From: Aquirickettsia sp965229725
Lineage (GTDB): Bacteria; Pseudomonadota; Alphaproteobacteria; Rickettsiales; Midichloriaceae
DNA: 64,000 nucleotides
Reading direction: 5' to 3'
Assembly (NCBI GenBank): GCA_965229725.1
Contig: OZ245923.1
Span: 372,001 to 436,000 of the forward strand
The notes under the pieces were generated by a model that was not told the origin of the DNA, made no database searches, and worked only from the letters and a program-made list of their open reading frames with translations. Below are positions 43,620-51,312 of the stretch, one piece after another (the first letter of the stretch is position 1; every line of letters starts with the position of its first letter). The translations under genes were made by a program, and so were the position numbers.

Positions 43620-44948
43620 ATGGCTATTATAACGAGATTTGCACCAAGTCCTACAGGATTTTTACATGTTGGTAACTTAAGAACTGCTTTGATAGCATGG
43701 TTATATACAAAGTCAAATTCTGGGAAATTTATATTGAGGATTGATGATACAGATACTAAAAGATCTAAAGATATGTATATTGATGCGCTAAAAGATGACT
43801 TAAAATGGATTGGCATTGATTGGGATATTTGTTTTAAACAATCAAGTAGATTGGCTAAATATGAGGAGGCGAAACAAAAATTAATTAATGCAGGTAGGTT
43901 ATACGCTTGTTATGAGACGGAAGAAGAATTAGCTGTTAAGAAGAAAAGTTTACTAAGTAGAAACTTGCCACCAATATATGATAGGGCATCACTGAAATTA
44001 ACAGTAGAGCAAAAAAGAGAATTAGAGGCAAAAGGAGTGCAGCCATATTGGAGGTTTTTATTAGACGAGGAAGAAATATCTTGGAATGATAAGATAAGAG
44101 GTAATTTAAAATTTGAAGCAAAAAATCTTAGTGATCCAGTATTAGTTAGAACAGATGGAACTTTAACTTATAGCCTAGCTTCGGTTGTGGATGATATTGA
44201 ATATGCAGTAACCGATGTCATTAGAGGTGAAGACCACATATCTAACAGTGCCATACACATACAGCTGTTTAAAGCCTTGTCGGCTAAGTCACCAAATTTT
44301 AGTCACATTGCATTGTTAACAACAAAAGAGAAAAAATTATCCAAAAGAGAAGGTGGTTTTAGCCTTCAGGAGTTGAGAGAGGAGGGGATTTTGCCGGCAT
44401 CTGTTGCAATATTTTTTTCAAAAATTGGAAGTTCTGATAGTATTGTAGCTAAAAAAGGTTTAGAGCATTTGATTGAAGAGTTTTCTTTTTCTAAATTAAG
44501 TAAATCAACCGTTCAGTATGATTTTAATGAATTAAAAGCTTTTAATACTAAAATACTACACTTATTAGAATTTGATGAGATACAAGGCATACTGCAGAAA
44601 TTAGATGTAGAAGACATGGATGAGGAGTTTTGGTTGTCTATAAGGGCTAATGTGAGTGATATTCAAGATATAAAATATTGGTATACAGTTTGTAAGCATG
44701 ATATTAAGACTGAAATTATTGATGTAGAGTTGATTAATTTAGCAAAGAGTTTGTTGCCAAATGAAAAATTTGATCTAAACACATGGGATAAATGGATAGA
44801 AGCAATAAAAAAGCATACTGATCTAAAAGGTAAAAAACTATTTATGCCACTTAGAATTGCTTTAACTGGCCAGGAATATGGCCCTGAGTTAAAAAACTTA
44901 TTACCAATGATAAATAAAAAATTAATATTTGATAGATTGAGTAAATAA
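43620..44948 (+). CDS. gltX: Glutamyl-tRNA synthetase
   Basis: GltX charges tRNA-Glu, and in organisms without GlnRS also tRNA-Gln before amidation by GatCAB. The 442-residue product opens with ITRFAPSPTGFLHVGNLRTAL, the HIGH-type class I motif. The KMSKS-type loop is KKLSKREGGF. The IRGEDHISNSAIHIQL region is standard. Length is slightly below the usual 465-480. Alphaproteobacteria commonly have two GltX paralogues, and which one this is cannot be decided here. Confidence 0.95.
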   Translation: MAIITRFAPSPTGFLHVGNLRTALIAWLYTKSNSGKFILRIDDTDTKRSKDMYIDALKDDLKWIGIDWDICFKQSSRLAKYEEAKQKLINAGRLYACYETEEELAVKKKSLLSRNLPPIYDRASLKLTVEQKRELEAKGVQPYWRFLLDEEEISWNDKIRGNLKFEAKNLSDPVLVRTDGTLTYSLASVVDDIEYAVTDVIRGEDHISNSAIHIQLFKALSAKSPNFSHIALLTTKEKKLSKREGGFSLQELREEGILPASVAIFFSKIGSSDSIVAKKGLEHLIEEFSFSKLSKSTVQYDFNELKAFNTKILHLLEFDEIQGILQKLDVEDMDEEFWLSIRANVSDIQDIKYWYTVCKHDIKTEIIDVELINLAKSLLPNEKFDLNTWDKWIEAIKKHTDLKGKKLFMPLRIALTGQEYGPELKNLLPMINKKLIFDRLSK

Positions 44949-44963
44949 TATAGTTAATAATTG

Positions 44964-44991
44964 TTGAAAAAATGATGCATTAGTATACATT
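44964..44991 (+). promoter_or_regulatory. Candidate promoter of the XRE regulator gene
   Basis: TTGAAA at 44964-44969 and TACATT at 44986-44991 are 16 bases apart and 35 bases upstream of the regulator ATG. The spacer and -10 overlap an imperfect dyad (AATGATGCATTAGTATACATT), which could be an operator for self-regulation. Confidence 0.35.
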
Positions 44992-45025
44992 ATTTGTCAG
45001 GAAATAAATATTAACAATATTAACT

Positions 45026-45694
45026 ATGTTTGATATGGGTAAGAATGATAATCAGATCATTATGTCAAGTGCTCAAGTTAGAGCTGCAAGAGGATTGCTA
45101 AATTGGACTCAATCAGAGTTAGCAAACAGATGCAGTTTAACGAAAGCTACGATTGCTAATATAGAAAATGAAAAACATCATTTAACAAGTAAAACGGCTA
45201 ACAAGATCCAACAAGCTTTTAAAAATGCAAAAGTTGAATTTCTAGTTAACGATGGAATAAGAAGTAAGTTTGATATCATAAAAACATTGGATGGTAGAGA
45301 AGGATTTATATATCTTCTTAATGATATATATGATTCGGTTAAAGATGTTGCTGGGTGTATAAAAATGAGTGGGATAGAAAAAAAATCCCTAGCTAAAATG
45401 CTTGACAAAGAATATTTGGAGATGCATGAAAATAGAATGCAAAAGGTAAAAAATTTAAGTTGTAAAGTTTTAATCAGTGATAGAGATAATGATATTGATC
45501 ACCAAGATTATAAAGAGTACAGGAGGATTCCGTCTGAGTATTTTTTCCCGTTACCAATTTATATTTATGATAGAAAAATAGCATTTGTTATCTTTGATCC
45601 TCTCAGGGTTTTATTAATTGAAAATTTTCATTTATTTTTAGTTAACTCAAATCAATTTGATATGGTTTGGGATAATATAAGTAAAAAATTATAA
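45026..45694 (+). CDS. XRE-family helix-turn-helix regulator
   Basis: The 222-residue product has an N-terminal HTH of the lambda-repressor type: SAQVRAARGLLNWTQSELANRCSLTKATIANIENEKHH, residues about 15-55. This is followed by a helical segment and a C-terminal domain of unknown kind, with VLISDRDNDIDHQDYKEYRR around 148. The HTH plus the typical 'AxxxFLxxNDGIRSK' helix is common in Rickettsiales and alphaproteobacterial regulators of restriction or stress genes. The target is unknown. Confidence 0.85.
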   Translation: MFDMGKNDNQIIMSSAQVRAARGLLNWTQSELANRCSLTKATIANIENEKHHLTSKTANKIQQAFKNAKVEFLVNDGIRSKFDIIKTLDGREGFIYLLNDIYDSVKDVAGCIKMSGIEKKSLAKMLDKEYLEMHENRMQKVKNLSCKVLISDRDNDIDHQDYKEYRRIPSEYFFPLPIYIYDRKIAFVIFDPLRVLLIENFHLFLVNSNQFDMVWDNISKKL

Positions 45695-46045
45695 AATTTA
45701 TTTTAGATTTGCTTAGTGTAGTTTTATATGAATTAGGTTATTGGGAGTGATATAAGGCCGTGCTACAACACTACATAGATTTGACAGGTAATATATGTCA
45801 GGTAAAACAACTATAATGCTCGACTATGGTGATAAATTAGCTTTAATTTTGGTATATTGCGTGAGGAGCGAAGTGTGGAAAAACCACGTAAGCAATAAAC
45901 AAAATCGTACCAAATTTATAGATATCCAGCTATAAACTTGTAGCATGCCGATTTTACTTTAATTCAACACTCCCTAAATTTTAGAAGGATCTCTTCAATA
46001 TATCAAGAAACTCCGTTTACTATTGATCTCATTTTAAGATTAGCA
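45695..46045. repeat. Intergenic region with a long palindromic element
   Basis: A nested imperfect palindrome lies at about 45838-45932. TAGCT pairs with AGCTA at the ends, GGTA at 45851 with TACC at 45908, and ATTGC at 45856 with GCAAT at 45892. An inner GTGG/CCAC hairpin carries an A5 loop. Its core, GAGGAGCGAAGTGTGG, resembles dispersed intergenic repeats that I recall from Rickettsia and related genomes, with a 'gagcgaag' centre. No gene is seen in the rest of the region. Confidence 0.5.
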
Positions 46046-47452
46046 TCATAGTTTTCTGATGTTAAAACTAAGGTTGTTACGACTTTTGTACCATGTAAAG
46101 AACTGCACCATTGAATCTACTTGATCGTCATGATTAGATTCTGGAAATGAAAGAAGTTCTGCTTCAAAGTCATATAACCAAGATGAACCCTTAGGAAGGT
46201 ATAATTTACCTGCCTCTATGATGTTTAACGCTAACATGAACCGAACTAATTTTGATTTTTTTGGTAAAAATTTAATGATTGGCATCTTGGAAATAGAATT
46301 GATGTCTTGAATTATTTGCTGCCCACTAGCCTTGTCCTCAATGATAACACCATTTGGTTTATACTCATTATATTTTTCTACAATCATCTGCTTTAAATCA
46401 GGGTAGCCCAACTTCTTTTTAAATACATCGATGAGGTAGTAAGCATTGTTGGTTAGGCCCCAAGAAGTACAAACGCTATAATCATTTGCAATACCAATCT
46501 TAATTGCAGTATCCCAGCTTTGATATACACAATTAAAATTCGGAACATTGGAATATCTTTGAATCCATACCTTATCAATAAGCTTGCTTTGCATGCTAAT
46601 TGGATTTTGTTGATATTGCGCTGAAAAAGCATGCAAGCCCAATTCTTTTTTTAGAATACAGACTTCTTTGAATCCCTCTCTTTTTTCACAAAGCAATTCA
46701 TCTTTATATCTAGAATAGCTAAATTTTTTAAATGAAATATCTTCTTTGTCTTCAGATATGATTGGTAGTTTTAAATATTCCCAATTTTTATTTTTAAGCA
46801 GGCATCCCGAAAGATCGTTGCTATTTAAGCGCTGCATTACAACAACAACAACTCCATTTTTTTTGTCATTTAAACGAGTTAAAAATGTACTAGCAAACCA
46901 TTCGTTCACTCTGGCAAGTTTTTTCTCGCTAAACGCTTGTGAGGGTGTTAGAGGATCATCAACAATTAGGAAATCACCTCCTTCCCCTGTGATATTACTC
47001 CCAATTGAACAAGCAATCCTAAAGCCATGATCTGTGGTACAAAATTTTTCTTTTGTATTTTGTTTATTGGAGATAGTAGTATCAAAAATATTTTTGTACC
47101 AATTTGCATTCACTAAGGCTTTACAATCCAATGATAATTTTTTAGCTAGTTGCATGCTATGACTAGCTACAATAATTTTTCTAGTTGAATCTTGTGCAAG
47201 TAACCAAGCAGACCATGCAACACTTATACAAAATGATTTTAAATATCTTGGAGGAATATTGATGATAAGTCTTTTTATCTCCCTATTTTCCAATGCTTTT
47301 AAATATTCACAAATCAAGTCTATATGCCAATTATTTATAAAAGGTGTGTTTGGATGTAAAGTATAAAAAGATTTTTGTAAAAAAACTTTAAAATTTGTTT
47401 TAATGATTTTATTTAAAATATTCTGTATCCTTGATTCTGAAAAATAAGACAT
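46046..47452 (-). CDS. Phage terminase large subunit
   Basis: TerL is the DNA-packaging motor and nuclease of tailed phages and gene transfer agents. The 468-residue product has an adenine/Walker A-like region (RLIINIPPRYLKSF), Walker B FLIVDDPLTPSQA and the motif III-type coupling region VVVVMQRLNSNDL. The RNase H-like nuclease has acidic residues in VYQSWDTAIK, GVIIEDKASGQ and SNHDDQVDSM. All catalytic acids are intact. No portal, capsid or small terminase gene is nearby, so it is a lone remnant or part of a scattered gene-transfer-agent set. Confidence 0.88.
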   Translation of the reverse strand: MSYFSESRIQNILNKIIKTNFKVFLQKSFYTLHPNTPFINNWHIDLICEYLKALENREIKRLIINIPPRYLKSFCISVAWSAWLLAQDSTRKIIVASHSMQLAKKLSLDCKALVNANWYKNIFDTTISNKQNTKEKFCTTDHGFRIACSIGSNITGEGGDFLIVDDPLTPSQAFSEKKLARVNEWFASTFLTRLNDKKNGVVVVVMQRLNSNDLSGCLLKNKNWEYLKLPIISEDKEDISFKKFSYSRYKDELLCEKREGFKEVCILKKELGLHAFSAQYQQNPISMQSKLIDKVWIQRYSNVPNFNCVYQSWDTAIKIGIANDYSVCTSWGLTNNAYYLIDVFKKKLGYPDLKQMIVEKYNEYKPNGVIIEDKASGQQIIQDINSISKMPIIKFLPKKSKLVRFMLALNIIEAGKLYLPKGSSWLYDFEAELLSFPESNHDDQVDSMVQFFTWYKSRNNLSFNIRKL

Positions 47453-47514
47453 TTAATAATTAACTAACAAAAATAATAATTTAAACTGAAAAACTGATTC
47501 AAGGAAGACTGAGC

Positions 47515-49275
47515 ATGAATAGCATTGAAAAAATAAATTTATTAAAAACCTCATTTGAAACTCATAATATAGATGGATATCTCATACCAAGCTATGATGA
47601 ATTTCAAAATGAGTTCACCCCTGAATGTCTTCAAAGACTAAAGTGGCTGACAAATTTTAGTGGCTCAAACGGCTTAGCCCTTATAACAAAAGATAGACAT
47701 TATCTATTTACTGATAGTAGGTATATAATTCAGGCCAAAAACCAATTGCCGGATGATTACATCATACTTAACATGCAAAATGCTGAGGAAATTTTCACTG
47801 AAATATTTGGTAAAATCAGCTCCAAATTTTCTATAGGATATGACCCATTTATTTTCACTAAAAGGGGGGTAGAGTATTTTTCAAGGAACTATATAAAGGG
47901 TAATAAACATGCAGAACTTTTGCCTTTAGAAAACAATTTAATAGATGAAATTTGGGATAGAGATAAAAATTTTAATACCAAAGCTCCACTTGTTCTTGAT
48001 GTAAAATATACATCAGAAACAGAAAATCAAAAAATTAGTAATTTAATCAGTAAATTAAAAGCAGAATATCTTTTAATCACATCTCCTGAAAGTATTTGTT
48101 GGCTTTTGAATATCAGGGGAAGTGATTTGAAGTACACCCCGCTAATAATGGCATATTGTTTAATTAGCAATCAAGGAGATATAGAAATTTTTAGTAATTT
48201 AAAAAAAATCAAAAGCGGCTATGATAACATTAAGCTATTTTCTTTTAAAGATATCAAGACTAGAATTATTGAGTTAGATAATCAAAACAAAACCATCCAA
48301 CTTGACCATTCTCAAACTCCAATTTGGTTTGTTGATAACTTTCAAAAAAAGAATCTTATTAGTGATAAAAACCCTTGTATATTACCAAAAGCAATTAAAA
48401 ATGAGGTTGAGGTAGCTGGTATAAAATACGCAACTATTCAAGATGGAATTGCTCTAACAAAACTGTTTAATTGGCTTGAAAGTACAGTCGGTACAAGCAA
48501 AGAAATAACAGAAATTGATGCTGATGAAAAATTGTCATACTTTAAAAAGCTAACCCCCCTGTTTAAAAGCAAAAGTTTCGAAACCATTTCTTCCTTCGGC
48601 AAAAATAGCGCCATAATACATTATAATCCTTATGACGGAAATAATTCAAAGATCGTACGAGATGATTTCTTTTTGTTGGATTGTGGCAGTCAATATGAAT
48701 TTGGCACAACAGACGTAACGAGAACATTTTTCTTTGGCAACCCATCAGAGGAACAAAAATTGCATTATACCTTGGTATTAAAGGGAGTAATTAATCTTAG
48801 CTCTCTTATTTTCCCTAAAAAAACTTCTGGTTCACAAATAGACGTACTGGCGCGGCAATTTCTATGGGAATATTTCCTGGATTACCCTCATGGTACTGGT
48901 CATGGAGTGGGACATTATTTATCCGTTCATGAGGGGCCGCAAGGGATTAGTAAACTTAATCACCAAGAATTGCAGAATAATATGATTGTCACCATAGAAC
49001 CAGGGTATTATATTCCTGAAAAATATGGAATAAGAATTGAAAATATAGTAGTTGTAAGAACAGTTGATGATAACAAAGATTTTTTGCAATTTGAAACTCT
49101 TACTTTAGCTCCTATTGCATATAATCTAATTGATGCAAATTTATTAACCGCTAATGAAAAAAAATGGCTTTTATCCTATCACAAAAAAATAACTAACACT
49201 TTGTCCCCTTTTTTAGATAGCATAGAAAAAGAGTATTTGGAAAAATACTTGCAATTTTATAGCAATTTAGCTTAA
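47515..49275 (+). CDS. pepP: Xaa-Pro aminopeptidase (M24B)
   Basis: This metallopeptidase removes N-terminal residues preceding proline. The 586-residue product has two creatinase-like N-terminal domains and a C-terminal pita-bread domain. Metal ligands are visible in LLDCGSQYEFGTTDVTRT (two aspartates), in HGTGHGVGHYLSVHEGP (histidines) and in MIVTIEPGYY and IENIVVV (glutamates). Length matches the long aminopeptidase P form seen in alphaproteobacteria. It begins right after the divergent terL gene. Confidence 0.93.
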   Translation: MNSIEKINLLKTSFETHNIDGYLIPSYDEFQNEFTPECLQRLKWLTNFSGSNGLALITKDRHYLFTDSRYIIQAKNQLPDDYIILNMQNAEEIFTEIFGKISSKFSIGYDPFIFTKRGVEYFSRNYIKGNKHAELLPLENNLIDEIWDRDKNFNTKAPLVLDVKYTSETENQKISNLISKLKAEYLLITSPESICWLLNIRGSDLKYTPLIMAYCLISNQGDIEIFSNLKKIKSGYDNIKLFSFKDIKTRIIELDNQNKTIQLDHSQTPIWFVDNFQKKNLISDKNPCILPKAIKNEVEVAGIKYATIQDGIALTKLFNWLESTVGTSKEITEIDADEKLSYFKKLTPLFKSKSFETISSFGKNSAIIHYNPYDGNNSKIVRDDFFLLDCGSQYEFGTTDVTRTFFFGNPSEEQKLHYTLVLKGVINLSSLIFPKKTSGSQIDVLARQFLWEYFLDYPHGTGHGVGHYLSVHEGPQGISKLNHQELQNNMIVTIEPGYYIPEKYGIRIENIVVVRTVDDNKDFLQFETLTLAPIAYNLIDANLLTANEKKWLLSYHKKITNTLSPFLDSIEKEYLEKYLQFYSNLA

Positions 49276-49282
49276 AATGCAC

Positions 49283-49310
49283 TTGTATATAAATTATTGT
49301 TCACTATATA
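49283..49310 (+). promoter_or_regulatory. Candidate promoter of rpoH
   Basis: TTGTAT at 49283-49288 and TATATA at 49305-49310 are separated by 16 bases, with the rpoH ATG about 25 bases downstream. The match is moderate. A heat-shock-type promoter cannot be excluded. Confidence 0.3.
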
Positions 49311-49334
49311 AGTAATAGAAAATAGGTAACCATT

Positions 49335-50144
49335 ATGACTATGACTGAATTCAATCTACCTTCAACGTCTGCGGAACTAAGCGTTTCATCTTATATGCAG
49401 CAAGTTAAGAAATTTCCTGTGCTTTCACAAGAAGAAGAAAGTAGCCTTGTCAATTCGTGGCTAGAAAACAATGATTTGGAAGCAGCCCATAAATTGGTAA
49501 CTTCTCACTTGAGGCTTGTAGTTAAAATGGCTTTAAAATTCCGTAATTATGGACTACCGTTAATGGACATAATATCTGAAGGGAACATCGGATTGATGAA
49601 AGCAGTGAAGAAATTTAAACCTGAAAAGGGAAATAGACTTTCTACATATGCAATGTGGTGGATTAAAGCTAGTATACAGGACTATATAGTTAAATCTTGG
49701 TCTATGGTTAAAATTGGTTCAGGTGTTTTACAAAAAAAACTCTTTTCTAGTGTTGCAAACTTTAAGAGAAAATATGGTTGTCATGATACTGAAGTTGAAA
49801 AAGTGGACAGCATATTAGAAAATAGTTATCAAACTGTTTCATTGAATGAAAAATTAGGCAAAGAAGAAGGTGCTGAATTTATTGATACAATATCAGATTG
49901 TACTCAGACTCATGAAGAAAATATTTCTGATAAACAAACTGAAAACTTTAGAGTCAATGTTCTAAAAAATGCAATTAGCACTTTAAATGATAGAGAGCAA
50001 GATATCATAAAACAAAGAAAATTATCTGAAATCCCCGTTACACTAGACGTACTAAGCAAAAAATACAATGTATCTAGTGAGCGTATTAGACAAATTGAAG
50101 AATCTGCACTAAAGAAAATAAAGAGATTTGCCAAGCAAACTTAG
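49335..50144 (+). CDS. rpoH: RNA polymerase sigma-32 factor
   Basis: RpoH directs transcription of heat-shock genes. The 269-residue product has region 1.2 (YMQQVKKFPVLSQEEE), region 2 (AHKLVTSHLRLVVKMALKF, MDIISEGNIGLMKAVKKF, STYAMWWIKASIQDYI) and the RpoH-box QKKLFSSVANFKRKYG that separates it from sigma-70. Region 4 has LDVLSKKYNVSSERIRQIEESAL. It is followed after 29 bases by metK. Confidence 0.93.
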   Translation: MTMTEFNLPSTSAELSVSSYMQQVKKFPVLSQEEESSLVNSWLENNDLEAAHKLVTSHLRLVVKMALKFRNYGLPLMDIISEGNIGLMKAVKKFKPEKGNRLSTYAMWWIKASIQDYIVKSWSMVKIGSGVLQKKLFSSVANFKRKYGCHDTEVEKVDSILENSYQTVSLNEKLGKEEGAEFIDTISDCTQTHEENISDKQTENFRVNVLKNAISTLNDREQDIIKQRKLSEIPVTLDVLSKKYNVSSERIRQIEESALKKIKRFAKQT

Positions 50145-50173
50145 GTATTATCTGACTCATGACAAATTAATTT

Positions 50174-51310
50174 ATGAAGTTTTTTACATCAGAATCTGTT
50201 TCTGAGGGACACCCAGACAAAATAGCTGACCAAATCTCTGATGCGATTTTAGATGAAATACTGGAGAAGGATAAAAATTGTGCAGTTGCATGCGAGACAA
50301 TGGTCAAAAATTCACTTGTTATTGTTTCAGGAGAAATTAACACAAATGTATGGGTCGATCTAGAAAAAACAATAACTGATGTTTTTAAAAATATCGGTTA
50401 TAAAAATATGTCAAAAGACATAGATCCTGATAAAATAAGCATCATCAACCTAATTTCTAAACAATCTAGTGAAATTCATAATAGTGTTTTTGACAAATCT
50501 GATGAGTGCATTGGAGCTGGTGATCAAGGCATAATGTTTGGATATGCTTGCAGTGAAACTGATACATACATGCCTGCACCAATATATTTTGCCAATAATT
50601 TATTAATTGAATTATCAAAAAAACGTAAATCTAATGAAATAGATTGGCTTGCTCCTGATGCAAAAAGCCAAGTAACAGTTCAATATGAAGGAAATAATGT
50701 ATCGAGAATAGATAGTGTGTTAATATCGACGCAACATAAAGAGAATATTTCACAAAATCGAATAAGAGATACTATTGTAAATGATGTTATCAAAAAAGTT
50801 TTACCAGCAAAATATCTTGATGAAAAAACAAAATATATTATCAATCCAAGTGGAAGTTTTATTATTGGTGGTCCCTATGCAGATTGCGGCTTAACCGGAA
50901 GAAAAATAATCGTTGATACATACGGTGGCTACGCAAGGCATGGAGGAGGGGCATTTTCTGGAAAAGATGCCAGCAAAGTTGATAGATCAGCAAGCTATAT
51001 GGCACGATATATAGCAAAAAATATAGTAGCTGCAAAACTTGCAAGCCAATGTGAAATACAATTATCTTATGGTATTGGAATCTCAGAACCATTATCAATT
51101 TATGTCAATACGTTTGGCACTGGCAAACGTTCTGATTCTTTATTAATAAAAATGATCGAAGATAATTTTAACTTAACGCCAAAAGGAATTATAAATACCT
51201 TAGATTTAAAAAATGTCAAGTACATAGATACCGCAGCATATGGACACTTTGGCAGAAAAGATAAGGAATTTTCCTGGGAAAAATTAGATATTGTAAGTAA
51301 GCTTGTATAA
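50174..51310 (+). CDS. metK: S-adenosylmethionine synthetase
   Basis: MetK makes S-adenosylmethionine from methionine and ATP. The 378-residue product is intact, with TSESVSEGHPDKIADQISDA, the ATP-binding GAGDQGIMFGYA and the methionine-binding GGAFSGKDASKVDRSA. AYGHFGR lies near the C terminus. Several Rickettsia have a broken metK and import the cofactor; here it appears functional, which is consistent with the methyltransferases in the window. It converges with the AAA-ATPase-like gene with only 2 bases between. Confidence 0.96.
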   Translation: MKFFTSESVSEGHPDKIADQISDAILDEILEKDKNCAVACETMVKNSLVIVSGEINTNVWVDLEKTITDVFKNIGYKNMSKDIDPDKISIINLISKQSSEIHNSVFDKSDECIGAGDQGIMFGYACSETDTYMPAPIYFANNLLIELSKKRKSNEIDWLAPDAKSQVTVQYEGNNVSRIDSVLISTQHKENISQNRIRDTIVNDVIKKVLPAKYLDEKTKYIINPSGSFIIGGPYADCGLTGRKIIVDTYGGYARHGGGAFSGKDASKVDRSASYMARYIAKNIVAAKLASQCEIQLSYGIGISEPLSIYVNTFGTGKRSDSLLIKMIEDNFNLTPKGIINTLDLKNVKYIDTAAYGHFGRKDKEFSWEKLDIVSKLV

Positions 51311-51312
51311 AA

